A stretch of 64,000 nucleotides of DNA from Rhyzopertha dominica (GCA_025024175.1 QCXZ01000053.1:9300001-9364000); one strand, 5' to 3'. Positions 49,253 through 61,530 are shown, counted from the first letter of the stretch. Numbers and translations: made by a program. Notes: a model not told the origin generated them from the sequence alone.

Positions 49253-50824
49253 CAGTCCCTGGCCAAATTATTAGATGCACTGCAAGATTTCATGTAAAAT
49301 ATTAATTACAGAATGATATTGTGCCGTTCTATTGTTTTGAATTGATTTGTTTTTTATTTTTATATTATCCAATCAATGACCGATTTGTTTAACATAAATA
49401 AAACGGCATTAATTTAGAAAATCATATGTTTATTATGTTTTAAAGAAAAGTGAAAATAATGTAAGTAAAAGTCAGTATTTAGTTGAGCTTCCTTTAGCCG
49501 CTATCAAAGCTTTAATTCTGTGTGGCATGCTATCAGTGCAAAACTGTACTGTCTCCTGCATTTGAGGATGATGATTCCACACATGAATAGTATTTTCTAG
49601 GAGTTGGGTTTTGTTGGTGATCACATCTTTAGTCACTTCTTTTTTCACACATTTTCAATTGGGGCTATTACCTGGCCAATCCAACAGTGGGATATTTTTT
49701 TCTGCCTAAAAAGCTTTAACAGACTGAGCAGTGTGGCAGGGAGCTCTATCTTTCTTGAGAGTGAATGCTTCCCCATTTGAAAACCATTCTCTGAGCTGTG
49801 GAATCAACCGATTTTGTAATACTTCTTTGTACTGTTCTTGCCTTATTATTCTTTTAACGACGTACAAACGTCCACTGCCCTTGCCGCTGATGACTTACCA
49901 AATCATCACTTTGGTGGGATGTTTAACCTTTGGAACGACACAGTCAGGATGAAACTTTTCTCCATGACAACGACGCACATACAGAGCTTTATTCTGCAAA
50001 ATTTCGAATGTGCGTTCGTCACTGAAGCAGACCTGTATATAGAAAAAAATATGTAAACTTCTATATTTCTTTGCATGATAATAATGTATCAATTTTTGTT
50101 TAAGTTGCAATATTTTACCAATCTCCAGAAGTCCACATCTTTGTCTTGCCATTGTTTGGCCCATTTTAGGCGCTTTGCTTTCATTGCAGGCGTTAACTTG
50201 GGCTTCCTGGCGGGGCGACGGGCCTTAAGATCTAGTTCTTTCAATTTTCTTCAAACAGTGCACTAAGAAGCATTTACGCTAGAATCCTGGAGTTGTGATT
50301 TTATTACCTTTGTGGTAGCAAATCTGTTTTCTAGACAAATTTTCTTCAAACATTTCTCTGACCATGGAGTGAAAATTGGTTTTTTACCGCATCTTTTCTT
50401 TCTTTTCGGGCTTAATTCCTACCCTGACTCAATTTTCTTTTCTATGTGTCATACTCTAGCTTCAGAAATCTTCAATCTTCGTGATATTTCCTGGTTTGTA
50501 AATGTTTTCGCATTCACAAGTGCCTTCGCTTCAGCTTTTTTACGTAGTGAAAAATTACCTTTTCTACCCATAATGAAAATAGTGTAGTTATTTTTTTAAA
50601 ACACTGCATACAAAATAAATTAATACTCGTAGCTAAGTAGTATAAAACTGTTAAACAAACAATCAAACACAGTCCATAAAAAATACAAATAGGTAGTCTA
50701 CAACAAATCTTTTAAATAAAAATCAATAATATTGAAGTTTAAATATACAATTACTGCATAAAAACTTAAGAAACATAAAATTATTTAAAATATACAGTGC
50801 ATCTAATAATTTGGCCAGGGACTG
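49253..50824 (-). mobile_element. Tc1-like element with 30-bp terminal repeats
   Basis: Perfect 30-bp terminal inverted repeats begin CAGTCCCTGGCCAAATTATT and are flanked by TA (49251-49252, 50825-50826). Total length is 1572 bp, normal for Tc1. The transposase is on the minus strand. Confidence 0.9.
49472..50571 (-). pseudogene. Tc1-like transposase pseudogene
   Basis: From the ATG at 50571 the minus strand reads MGRKGNFSLRKKAEAKALVN, a paired-type helix-turn-helix (TFTNQEISRRLKISEARV) and then a stop. Further on come CFSDERTFEILQNKALYVRR (first catalytic Asp) and HGEKFHPDCVVPKVKHPTKV. Near 49680 is LLDWPGNSPN, where the usual second-Asp region is altered. It ends at TGA 49472-49474. Stops and frame changes make it inactive, although the element ends are intact. 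Confidence 0.8.
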
Positions 50825-50826
50825 TA

Positions 50827-51749
50827 TATCTTATACTGTTGTTGTATAATCCCCAACGCTTTTTTTTTGAATGACTTATTTCCATTATTTCCATTCTTCT
50901 GCTGAGTGTTTTATAATAAAACCCCGTTCTTCTCAGGTACTGCCCAAATGTCCCCTCACTATAATCTATTGTTATACTTTATCCAACTGGTTTCCTTTAA
51001 ACTGGTCTTAGGCATTTCATTGTTTTTGTACATTTGATATATGACGTTTTTAATTTCTGCACTAACAGTAGCTGGAAATTTGAAGAATTTTTTACTACAC
51101 CTCTTTGTTTTTTAATTAGAGAGCTAATAATTTTTCATACAGTGGTATATGGAATTTTTGTTAACTCACTGGTCACTTTTTTTCCTTAAATTGGTGAACA
51201 CGTCTATTATTTTTTTTATATCTGCAAATAGCTAATAGTGATTTTTTTTATATTTTAAGTGGCTGCTTGATTTCTTCTTAGTCATCTGCACAGTATTGGC
51301 TTTCACTCTGCTTTAAATCTTTCTAATTAGGAGGATAAGCAGGAGGATTAGTGTTTATTTCTGCGGTGGCTTTAAACACTAACTCAAATACTGGTACATG
51401 AAGCAATAAACCTTCTTTTCTGCGGGCGAGCCATCCCTTACCCCCACCCGCTAGGAGGTACCTGTACAACAGTTAAACGAATTTTGTATGCTAGACAAAT
51501 TTGATTTGGGTAATTTTCAAAACTAAAATTTTTCTGCGTACCAAGTATCAAGTGAAACAAATTCTAAAGACGGACCTGGTACTATGAAGCATTTACTTTA
51601 TGACACAGCATTTCCCTTTGTTGATATCGTCATTTTATGTACAATAGGACAGTGTCGTAAAAATCACTTTAAATTTGGAAAAGTATATTTCGTGTACTTG
51701 GGATCTGATATACTCAGGAGTAGGCATAGGAAGTAGGGTTTATGATTGG
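50827..51749. other. Non-coding stretch
   Basis: No certain feature. The minus strand near 51000-51100 has a short plausible frame (FPATVSAEIKNVIYQMYKNN) of unknown affinity. Confidence 0.35.
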
Positions 51750-51751
51750 TA

Positions 51752-52790
51752 CAGGGTTTGTCCGGAAAGTAATAGGACAGAGTTGATTTAAAAAAAAAAT
51801 ATTTAACCAATCGTTACAATTCTGTAAAAACTTTCAAAATAGGCTCCTTCTGCGTAGATGCATTGAAGGCGTCACGGAAGGCATTTTCCGGAATAGCCTT
51901 GAGAGCCGAGGTGCATGTTGCTTGGATCCCCTCTGTCGTCTCAAAATGTTTGCCTTTCATCGACCTTTTCAGGCAAGGAAACAAAAAAAAAGGTCCGGAG
52001 GTGCCACATCTGGGCTGTAGGGCGGCTGGGATGCCGGCCTTGGTTAGGTAGCTGTTCACAAGAAAGGCGGTGTGAGCCGGGGCGTTGTCGTGGTGCAACT
52101 TCCACTCGGCTGTGATATCTTGTGGGACCCGATTGACCCTTCGTTTGAGTCTCTTGAGGTCTTCCACGTAAACCTTGACGATGACGGTTTGGACAGGAGG
52201 AATAAATTCATGGTGGACGATGCCTTTGATGCAAAAAAGACAATCAGCGTCGTTTTCACTTTGGATTTGCTCATTATTCCCTTTTTTGAGCGAGGAGACG
52301 CCGGCCTGTCTTGTATCATACTCAAAGATCCATGACTCGTCACCTGTGATTACGTTATTAAAAAATTGGGGGTTATTTTCACACATGTTCAANTTTTCTT
52401 GGCACACTTACACTCGCCGCAATTTCTGGTCGTCAGTGAGCACTTTTGGGACCATCTTCGCGCACATCTTGCGCATGTTCAAGTGCTCCATCACAATGTC
52501 ATGAACCATAGATTTTGATAAATTTAACATCTGGTCAATTAAACGAATACTTAGTCGACGGTCTGAGNTCAAAACTGCGCACACGAGTCACATTGTCTGT
52601 GTTTGTCGAAGTCGCAGGTCTCTTTCCGGCCCTTCAAAAAGGCCTGGTGCCACCGAAACACACCACTTCTTGCTAAAGCAACATCTGGGTAAGCCTGCTT
52701 GATCATATCAAACGTCTCTGTCGAGTAGCATTACTTGGTAAAACTCCACCTCCTGCGGGAAAAAATTGAAGCGCGGCACGAGCAGTTTAA
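51752..52790 (-). pseudogene. Mariner transposase pseudogene (first mariner)
   Basis: The left terminus CAGGGTTTGTCCGGAAAGTA follows a TA at 51750-51751. On the minus strand the N-terminal region (DMIKQAYPDVALARSGVFRW) lies near 52690. After several breaks come VITGDESWIFEYD (first Asp, about 52340) and WKLHHDNAPAHTAFLV (second Asp, about 52070). The third catalytic block, normally SPDLAP, is lost by a local deletion or frame change (PRCGTSGPFFLFP). Two N positions fall inside. The right terminal repeat was not found, so the 5' end is truncated. Confidence 0.75.
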
Positions 52791-53479
52791 ATTCCTCTTG
52801 AATTAAGTGTAACCATAGGCTGAAGGATTGAGGCAATTATTAAACATTGTGCGTTGGGTCTTGGGAAAGTTTGTTACTTGACCTCAGCTCTCCTTCCTAC
52901 CCATTTTAGGTTTATAATGTGACACTGGCGCTATACAATTTATTAAATCAGTTGGCTGGACATGGTAGGATTACATGGGTAAAACTGCTATAAAGGGTGT
53001 GCGAACTAAGACGGGAAGCACTGTAGTTCAGTTAATATTAAAAATTTCAAAGGGTGTTTCATATAAAAGTTGTATTTACTGGAAGTATTACTGATGTACC
53101 GATGAAGTGGTGCAGATCCCAGGTCCTCTCCTCATTTCGAGTACCTGGTGGTGCAATTTTCAACCTCTTTCTAAGAATATCTTCGTTCTGTCTACATTTT
53201 GCTACAAAACTTATTAGCATAGCTTGGTTTGATTCTACCTCCTGTTCAGCGCTTGAAAGGAGCAAGTCTCAGCCCAAGAAATCACTGGCCATTGACCAGN
53301 TTTCTTTAGGTAGATACGCTTCGTTTCTAGTAAAAACTGTTTACCTGTCCACAAGGTGTAGTAAGAACTGCTTGTAAATCAATATGGTTTGAATGTCAAG
53401 ACTTTTTCCTTCTCTGTTTGTGTGACAGGCCTACTAGACCACACCTCTCAGAAGTTCTTCACCCACTGCCCGATGACCA

Positions 53480-53734
53480 CTAACTAACTAGCTCTAGTCT
53501 TTGAAGCATTTCATATGCGACCTTCTTCTGAACACGTGAAATAAACTCCAAATAGCTAGTAAAAATAACGTCTATTGGAAGTATATTGTCACAGAACATG
53601 GGCTCAACGTAACATCCAAACGGAAGCAATGGAGGTAACTGTTCAACCGGTACTAGTAGACTACCTTCAGCATTTATAAGCTGTGCCTCCGTAGCTGCAA
53701 TACGCCCATCCTCTTTAGGGAGATGGATGAACAT
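53480..53734 (-). pseudogene. Harbinger-3 partner gene, C-terminal exon
   Basis: This minus-strand frame ends at 53480 with FCDNILPIDVIFTSYLEFIS then RVQKKVAYEMLQRLEL. Its spacing of hydrophobic residues is like a BESS-type motif. It lies immediately 5' of the transposase exon on the other strand, as the partner gene's last exon does in H1/H2. I infer that it belongs with the MADF exon at 54742-54874. Confidence 0.45.
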
Positions 53735-53787
53735 AGACCTCTGTCACGCATAGAACACTTTGGCGTAACATATACATGTTTTTTCAG

Positions 53788-54658
53788 ATATCTGGCTACG
53801 GGTTCATCATTTAGAAGTTTGGCTTTTTCATTTAGAATGGGATTTTCTACCGTTGCAGCCATTGTCAAGACTACAGTTAACGCATTGTGGAATCAGTTGC
53901 AACCTTTACATATACCAGTACCAACAGAACAACAGTTTCTAAGAACAGCTGAAGATTTTTATCGAATTTGGAATTTTCCAAACTGGGTGCAATAGACGGC
54001 AAGAATGTGTGAATTAATTGTCCAAGTCATTCTGGCAGTATGTACTATAACTATAAGAATTTTTTTTTCTCTGGTACTACTTGCTATTGTCGACGCAAAC
54101 TACAAATTTTTGGTAGTTGACATTGGAGGGTATGGAAAACAAAGTGATGGGGGGACATTTTGAAGTTCTGCAATTTTCAAATTGATGCAAACCAGCCAGC
54201 TAAATATTCCACCTGACAACTGTCTTCCACATACGGATATTCGAATGCCTTTTGTTTTCATAGGCGACGAAGCTTTTCCACTATTACAGCATTTAATGAA
54301 ACCGTACGCTGCTAATCAGCTCAATATTGAATCCGAATATTTTAACAAAAGGCTGTCCCGTGCCAGAAAAACAGTTGAGTGCGCATTTGGCATTATTTAT
54401 TCGAAATGGCTCATACTTGCGAAAGCCATAGAGACAAATGAAAAAACTGCTGAAATGATCATAAAAGCAATATGTGTGTTTCATAATACAGTAATTGACA
54501 GGGAAGGTTTCGAACGTCATCTTCGGGAAATTGTTGAAATTCCACAAGCACTCGACTTAGCAAGACGCCCTGCTGGACGCCTACCAGAATCTGCAAAGTT
54601 TATAAGGGATACTTTTACATCCCATGTTTGCAAATATCGCATTGACTTTATGCAATAA
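53788..54658 (+). pseudogene. Harbinger-3 transposase remnant
   Basis: After a TTTTTTCAG acceptor the plus strand reads YLATGSSFRSLAFSF, then FYRIWNFPNW and AIDGKNV (first Asp, after a frameshift near 53990). [14 protein letters not shown] follows. A long open stretch from 54182 contains VFIGDEAFPLLQHLMKPY (second Asp) and RLSRARKTVECAFGIIYSKW (Glu), ending at TAA 54656-54658. It is clearly diverged from H1/H2. Frameshifts and stops occur between 53990 and 54180. The upstream exon was not identified. Confidence 0.75.
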
Positions 54659-54741
54659 ACGCTATAAAAATTGCTTGAGTATTTTTTTATTTGTGCGCAA
54701 TCTTAACCTATAATATTCCTATTAGAAAATAGCATACTTAC

Positions 54742-54874
54742 TTGTGACACCCAAAATCCGTGCCGTCTCGTCCCACTTTTTTTCGAGCACAAATCTATTA
54801 TGGTGATCTGGATGAGCTTGGTTAAATATGCAGTCTCTTGTGAACACCTCTGCAATTAATTCATGAACATCCAT
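54742..54874 (-). pseudogene. Harbinger-3 partner gene, MADF N-terminal exon
   Basis: From the ATG at 54872-54874 the minus strand reads MDVHELIAEVFTRDCIFNQA and then LEKKWDETARILGVTS, a MADF-type domain start. It runs into a GTAAGT donor at 54741. It lies just 3' of the transposase stop, on the opposite strand, exactly as in H1/H2. Confidence 0.65.
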
Positions 54875-54945
54875 TTTCTCGTAGTATCAGTATCCCGCGT
54901 GGCGGCAACTGGAATACTCGCAGAAAGAATAGTGCAAAGCATTCT

Positions 54946-56278
54946 ACGAGGCACGTCCAGAAAGTAAGTGTACTCAATTTATGTAGGATTCAAAAAAGAA
55001 TTTATTAAAACAAAAACATATTTGGTTACACTCGTACATATGTAAGTTATTTTTCGACATAGTCACCATCCCTCTCGATGCAAGTGGTGAGCCGCGGGAT
55101 CAATTTTTGATGCCTGTCTCGAAGAAGTCTCCCGCCAGCTCTTNCGCCCACTTCTCCACCTCCCCCTTCACCTCCTCGTCCGTTGAAAACTTGTTCCCAC
55201 CCATGTGCACCTTAAGGGAAGTGAAGAGATGGAAATCTGAAGGGGCCAGGTCAGGGGAATACGGGGGGTGGTTCNAAACGTCCCATCCAAAAGAGTCCAG
55301 GAGTTGCTTTGTGGCGCTGGCCGTGTGAGGTCTGGCAATGTNGTGCAGCAGGCAGATTCCNTTCGTCAGCATGCCCCTCCTTTTATTCTGAATCGCCCTT
55401 TTCAATTTTTTTAGCGTCTCACAGTATCTTGCCGCGTTGATAGTCTCCCCGGGAGGCAGATATTCAATCAAAATTATGCCTTTATGGTCCCAAAACACGG
55501 ATGCCATTATTTTTTTGGCTGAAATTGTGGTTTTGAATTTCTTGGCGGAGGGTGACAACGTGTGACGCCATTGTTGGGACTGTCTCTTAGTCTCAGGCGT
55601 GTAGTGGGCAACCCAAGTTTCATCCCCAGTAACAATAGAGTAGAGAAAATCATCGCCTTCGAGTTCGTAGCGTTCCAAAAACTCTTTTGAGCTCTGCACT
55701 CGATTCAACTTGTGCTGTTCTGTCAGCTGTTTTGGGACCCACCTCGCAGACAATTTCCGATATCCCATAGTTTCTGTGATTGTTTCGTGTATCAGGGATC
55801 TGGAGATTTGCGGAAACATCACAGAAAGTTCATCTAACGTCAATCTGCGATCGTCACGGACCGCAATCTCGATTTTTTCCACAAGCTCGTCAGTCACAAT
55901 TGAAGGTCTTCCGCTCCTCTGATCGTCATGTACGGAAGTATGGCCATTTTTAAAATCGCGACACCACTTGTACACACTCGTACGATTCATAGCTCTATTA
56001 CCGTAAACAGTTTTCACCTCATTATAAATTTCAACCGGAGTTTTTCCCTTCGCAACGAGGTAGCGAATAACGGCCCGAATTTCGCACTTGGCGGGAGATA
56101 CAATCGACATTTTTCGCGAGAGATGCTACTGCGTCAAGAGTTTTCAGCACACTAACCTCGGATTGGTCTCGTTTTGAAGGGGAGGGGTCAGGCTATGCGG
56201 CAGTTTTGCAAACATGTTGAAAAAATATTTCCTACAGCTGCGAGAGTACCAGTACACTTACTTTCTGGACGTGCCTCG
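54946..56278 (-). mobile_element. Nearly complete mariner with 28-bp terminal repeats
   Basis: Perfect 28-bp terminal inverted repeats start CGAGGCACGTCCAGAAAGTA and are flanked by TA (54944-54945, 56279-56280). Length is 1333 bp, typical for mariner. The transposase frame occupies most of the minus strand. It was inserted next to the 5' end of the Harbinger-3 partner gene. Confidence 0.92.
55047..56110 (-). pseudogene. Mariner transposase, almost intact
   Basis: An open frame of 336 codons runs from ATG 56108-56110. It has an N-terminal helix-turn-helix region (VIRYLVAKGKTPVEIYNEV, SVYKWCRDF) and a linker SGRPSIVTDELV. The first Asp is in VTGDETWVAHY, the second in LLH(N)IARPHT and the third in HPPYSPDLAPSDF. 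An N at 55342 is the first base of the second catalytic codon (NAC), so the assembly cannot show whether Asp is kept. A one-base loss near 55100 gives an early stop. The conserved C-terminal end (IERDGDYVEK, stop 55047-55049) continues in the next frame. Further N positions are 55144, 55275 and 55361. Confidence 0.85.
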
Positions 56279-56570
56279 TAGTATCGAGCCGCGCGCGGAG
56301 CAGCGCTGGTAACAGAGAGTGTCGCAGCTTCACTGTGCACGCTTCTATTTAATACAATACTATTATTTTACTCAGCGCAGCTAGTATCCAAGCTATGATC
56401 TACTATCACAGCTCCGTTGTGCACGTACCTTTAACGAGGGTTAAGGCAGTCTTTTCTGCTACCTTAGCCAATTTGCGTGTTGATATGTTGACGGGCTGCT
56501 CTGGTTTAGCCACTGGAATCGTGAAACCATTTGACCGAAGAGCTCGCTTGGATCGTAGCCATGCTCGAAT

Positions 56571-56753
56571 TCAAAGTTTTTGAATGCGGTCTGCTATCAT
56601 AGCTGCATCAACGGTCTCATTCTTTTGTTTACGGAATTTCTCCGCAGACTTCTCCTTGGAACCTCTTCCTCTACGGTTAAACTTCCTGGGGGGTTGGTTT
56701 CGAAGTGCTAATCTGTGAAGAGTGCGAATTATCGCTGGTCTTGGAAACTGCAA
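56571..56753 (-). pseudogene. Possible retroelement fragment
   Basis: A 60-codon Arg/Lys-rich minus-strand frame (KFNRRGRGSKEKSAEKFRKQ, AAMIADRIQKL) lies just downstream of the gypsy RNase H fragment. It may belong to the same retroelement; not recognised. Confidence 0.25.
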
Positions 56754-56849
56754 GATCTCTATTCATTTTATTTGCTGGTTCGTAGTTTTATTTTGTTTTT
56801 GTCTTCTTTGCTTCGCTCATTTTTGGTGATCCTCTTTGGCAGTCCTGAA

Positions 56850-57257
56850 CTAATCATTAGGAGCAACACTTCGTAAGACAGGATTGCGGCTAAGATAATC
56901 TACATGTGGTAAATTACTTCCTTTCCGGTATACGAGTGTAAAATTAAAATCTTGCATGTTTGGCCACCAACGAGCAACTCTTGGAATTAAAGTTTTCTTA
57001 TTGGCAGTTGCTTTAACNGCATTACAATCTGTCGCAATTGTAAACTTAATTTCTAAAATATGCGGTCTGAAGTGCTTCAAGGAATTAACAATGGCGCGTG
57101 TCTCTAATTCATAGGAGTGATAATTCGCTACCACTTTAATTCTAGCTGACCTAGCTCGGCTTACATTGTCTTTATTTAATTTAAGAGCTGCCCTATCATT
57201 TACGAGGTAAGCGCCAATAATGCCTGGCCTGTCAATGAAGGAGACAAAGTACAACAA
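56850..57257 (-). pseudogene. Ty3/gypsy RNase H fragment
   Basis: The minus strand reads YHSYELETRAIVNSLKHFRP, IKFTIATDCNXV, then RVARWWPNMQDFNFTLVY and RKGSNLPHVDYLSRNPV. These are the successive RNase H blocks (with catalytic E and D) of Ty3/gypsy Pol and its end region. RT and integrase are absent. One codon contains an N. Confidence 0.85.
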
Positions 57258-57289
57258 GTTTTAATTCTTTTTCAGTGTAACCTCCCTTG

Positions 57290-57480
57290 ATTTCAATACA
57301 CTTCTTACAACGTTTAATTAACAATTCAATCCCTTAAAAAATATTCCTTAGGTTTGTCCTCAAAGTAAGGAGGGAGATCTATTTGTTGGAACCCTCATTC
57401 CATGATGGCAGCTGTGAAACACCAGCAGTATGAATGGGTGCATTATCGTGCAACAACCGTACGCATCTGGTTAATTTTCC
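57290..57480 (-). pseudogene. Mariner transposase fragment
   Basis: The minus strand reads LLHDNAPIHTAGVSQLP (second catalytic block) with remnants of the following region. No terminal repeats were seen. It is distinct from both other mariners here. Confidence 0.6.
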
Positions 57481-57540
57481 TCAACTTCGGCACGTTCTTC
57501 TATTTTATGTAGTCGAATATCATCTCTAAACGGATTAAAT

Positions 57541-57804
57541 TCACTCACATCTATCCTGCGCTGATGCCCCATATCGCCTTGACATCTCATTTAATTGCGC
57601 CAACACTGTACTTACAGTTTCTGCTGGAATCAGTTGTTGTGACAATGCACCCGATGTTGACGCACCAGCGTCTGACAAAAGTGAGCAGTGACCAGGGGGT
57701 GGAGATCCTTCGGGAGTGAACGACCGCTCTGAAGCTCTACGCTTTCTGCTGTCGTCCTTGTGCACTGAGTGTTCCATGGTCACTTGCGCTACTTTCATCT
57801 TCAC
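57541..57804 (-). pseudogene. Possible gag N-terminal fragment
   Basis: An 87-codon minus-strand frame with SRKRRASERSFTPEGSPPP and an Ala/Ser-rich helix has gag-like composition. It lies between gypsy gag and RNase H pieces, but order and frame do not link it to either. Low-confidence assignment. Confidence 0.3.
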
Positions 57805-58619
57805 ACAAATTCCCGAAATTGTTTATTACTGGTCGCTGGATTGAATCTGCACTTCTGATGTAAGAATTTAAGCGAGAATTTGACAAACAAATTTATTCAA
57901 ATATTTAACATGAAAAGATAAAAAATAGAAACAAAATAAAGCAGCCGAAGTATCCCAGAGAGCGGTCTACCGAAGACTTCATTCCAATCCGTGCTTATCA
58001 TTGAATTCCTTAATAACTAAAACACTAACATGGGCGCCTCAAAATATCCCAGCGCTTACAACATACAAATCAATAAACAAGTAATATTGTTTAATAATTC
58101 TCAATTGTGGATGTTTGTTATCCTTACAATCAAGTGACAGTTTGTGAGAATAGTTGCCACTCCACTGTATACATTTTCCTGAGCTAGAGAATCTCGTTGG
58201 ATTCTTCGTGGGTACACTAGGATGAAACGACACACCATAGATCGAAACAATACGTATATAACCAAAAGTCTTACATGGAAACAAGTGCCAAACGCGGAAA
58301 AGGAAAACATGCCAACTTTATCTGTCTGGATCTCCCGAAAGTTCAGTTATCCTCCAATACGCGACAAAACTTTCGATATGCCTCCGCCATACCCGTTCAC
58401 ACATATGTTGATGTCAGACCAAGTGAGTCCAATGCTTTTGGCATTACTTTCTCGCATTGTTACAGCCTAGCTATCTGAACCTACAAATCCTGGAATATCA
58501 TATCTATTTAATAGCAAGTTGCGTACTGACCATCAGTGTTTGATGTTGAGCGTATTTTACACATCTTTACTTTACGTGATTTATTTTTGTAACAGTTCTC
58601 AGACGTTTATCCTGATTTC
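57805..58619. other. Non-coding stretch
   Basis: Short open frames on both strands lack motifs. No repeat ends were recognised. Confidence 0.45.
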
Positions 58620-59277
58620 TTACAGACAGAGCACTCCTGCCGTGGTTTTGGACAATTAGATTGAATATGCCCAAACTGTTGACGGTTGTAACACTCTTCT
58701 CTTCTAAGAGTGCGCCTCTTCGGGTTTGTCAATAGTTTGTCGTCGTTCGTGTTTGTTAGAAGAATCGGACTTTCTACGATCCTTTGTAACTGTCAGCGTT
58801 GCCAAATAATCACTATATAGGCTTTCCGGTGGGAGATATCTTCTCACTTTAATGCCAGGCTGTATAGCAATATCCGGAATCCCATTTATTATCGTAGCAA
58901 TAACAGTTTTGCCTGATATTTCACATTGGCGGAGTAGCTGCATCTTTCCAAAATAATATTCTGTCCAAGATTCGTCGGGTAATTTGTGGCGACGAATAAT
59001 CCTTTTAAGAGCCATCTTGGTGGTCTGGGAACACTTGTGTTAGCGCATTCTTCCATTCGGTCCACGAGTATTTATAATTGTCTAGGTTGTTGTACCACGT
59101 ATTGACTAACCCAGAGAGTCTCGACTGCATGTGATAGATGGTGGTCCCCAAGGTAAAGTAACTGAAATGGAGATAAAATGGGCGCCAACAGCCTATTAGG
59201 TCGCTTCCCATTTCTATGTGCAAAGTTCTGCGGATGCCGATAGGTGGCGCCTCTACAACCAGCTGACGATTGAACAT
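58620..59277 (-). pseudogene. Ty3/gypsy-type gag fragment
   Basis: On the minus strand, two overlapping frames make one gag. First comes RLSGLVNTWYNNLDNYKYSW (capsid region). After a frameshift near 59010 comes KLPDESWTEYYFGKMQLLRQ and the helix ending PPESLYSDYLATL. A nucleocapsid knuckle CYNRQQFGHIQSNC follows near 58660, in which the second Cys of CCHC is Arg. This gag is dead and lacks its own pol nearby. Confidence 0.75.
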
Positions 59278-59539
59278 TTTGCTATGAGGCCAGTTAGAAT
59301 TTCTAACTATGCAACTTTTTTATGAGATATATAATATTTCCTTACTTATTAACCAAGATGAACGAACTTCATTTGTGGAGTATTTTTGCTGTAAGTACCT
59401 TCTTACAGCACTTATAGCGGAATCGTGGGTAGATCACGGAAAACGAGCATTACAATTTAAAATTTGTAAGCTTGCTTCACAAATCTATACATATACATTT
59501 TAGCTAATTTTTTCTTGTAAACGTACCATCAGTACCATC

Positions 59540-60290
59540 ATAGTTACATGTGAACATTAATGCTGTAGAAACCTTTTCTGTTGTAATACGCCAACCCTAG
59601 TGTAATAGGATAATCTGGTGGTGGAGTCACAATTGCTATATAATATGTGTGCAATCTATAGCACCAATCACACCAGGAAAACCAACATCGTTGAAAAATC
59701 TAAAATACAAGCATTTTACAATTTTTATCTTCATGACAGACATTAACCTATAAATTACCTTTGAATAATAGCATTCCGATCTTCTTCAGTTTCAGGAAAA
59801 CAAATGTACTCACGTAGCAGTTGATTAACAATTGCATTTGTAACGTTTTCAGTATTTTGCTTACTGTTGACTGATGCAGTTCTAAAATTAAATTTTGTCC
59901 CACGCATTTCTAATAACTTCCATGTTTAAAAAAGTTAACGTCGTAAGTACCTCAAATACATATAACATTCTTAAGTACCTACATAGGTACACATATTATG
60001 CAATACCAAGTTCATGATTCTAACTTTTATTTCAACAGAAACTGCTGCACTTCTGTTTGTTGGCAAATGTACTCGTAATCGGTTTATTAAGTACATAACT
60101 GATTCTCGTGACAAACGAAAATGAATACAGCTTCCCAAAGTTCAAAGGGATTACTTGTGTCTCTCAATGTCCTTTTCTGAATATTTTCTTGTAACCTAAA
60201 ATGTAATTGTGTAAACACTTTTTGTTCCAACTTATTTATAACAGTAGTAATTGCACATACTGCTTGCTTCTTACCTTTCATTATTAATAT
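59540..60290 (-). pseudogene. Harbinger-4 transposase remnant
   Basis: Minus-strand blocks in order: LRDTSNPFELWEAVF near 60140 (N-terminal region); LHQSTVSKI near 59870; YICFPETEEDRNAII near 59790; and, after an intron-like gap, FFNDVGFPGVIGAIDCTHI (first Asp) and TPPPDYPITLGLAYYNRKG near 59600. Several frameshifts. It is a third Harbinger lineage in the window. Confidence 0.6.
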
Positions 60291-60914
60291 TCAAACGTTG
60301 TAATATATGTAGGTTTATGTATGCACCAAAAATGTAATTATAGTTTACTACAGCCATTTTATTGCAAGAACTTTAATAAATGAACATGAACTACCTCTAC
60401 ACAAATGTCAGGAAAACTAATTTCAGTGAAAAGAAACGATTGAGCGCATGAGCAAAGATCCTATGTTACTTCTAACACTACCGTCGCGTTACCCACTATT
60501 TAACATGGATGAAACTTGTCACAACTGTTACTATAACATGACAGAGAGATACGTATTACCAAAATGGCAAGAAACCAAAATAGTGTCGTGGCAAGATTGA
60601 TATGTAACATACTGTGTTTCTGTTAAAAGTTTATTCGGCCTCCTGAATTTTTAACAACCAATATAAAACAGAATATCTGGTGTTATTGCACAGGAATATA
60701 CAGATTTTGCGTTTTGTTTTGAGAACAGCCGAATTAAACTATAGATACTTTGTTTGTGTATGGCTCTAGAGCACTTTAGAAGAAGCGATAGAGCGACCGT
60801 TGTCAGCACAAAAGACATGTATAAACACAGTGTGTGCGACACAAGAATATTACCTTTATGTAACAATTACTGTTTGAAATTAATGTATTAAACAACTAAA
60901 TATACATACGANTA

Positions 60915-61530
60915 GAACAATAATAAGAATAATTATCACTATCACTTTGAATATTGTCAAAATGGTGATCTGAAATGGTCACATCACTACCGTCATTGTA
61001 ACTTTCATTACTCGTGCAGTAAGACGTCTTNGGTTTACTGCTTCTTAAGCGCTTTGTAGTTTTAGATATCCCTTCATGTTTTCCCGCNGATTTNTTCATA
61101 AAAAGATTCCTTTTNGTTCCTTTCTCCACTATTTTACCATTTTTTATTTTTCTTTGNGGATTTTTCTATTCTTTCTGCCTTTTTTACTCCATGTTAGCAG
61201 TATCTGTCAAAACTCCCTGTTTCTCGCCTTTCTTTTGCCCACTGGTGCTTTTAAACAGCTTCCAGAGTTACGATTGCTGACGAATTCGCTGGTTCTGCTC
61301 CTCCTATGGCCGATAAAGCACTGACAACTGCATCATCTACTGTCTTATGTTTCTTTCGCGCCAGACTTCAGGCCTGATGGTTATGAGGCGTTTCTTCTGG
61401 TCCTTTATTTCTATCAGTAACATACGACGACAAATAATCTGCTTCTGATATAACATCGGGGTTAAATGAGAAAATACCAGATCGCTCAAAACCTTTTATA
61501 CTACTATTTGGTGTCAATACTTTCCCATTA
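60915..61530 (-). pseudogene. Pogo/Tigger-type transposase C-terminal remnant
   Basis: The minus strand reads SSIKGFERSGIFSFNPDVIS then EADYLSSYVTDRN near 61470, the typical end of the pogo DDE domain. A basic and acid-rich C-terminal tail with Ser/Asp runs follows (about 60900-61130). Many N positions, stops and frame changes are present; the catalytic core upstream was not found. Confidence 0.55.
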
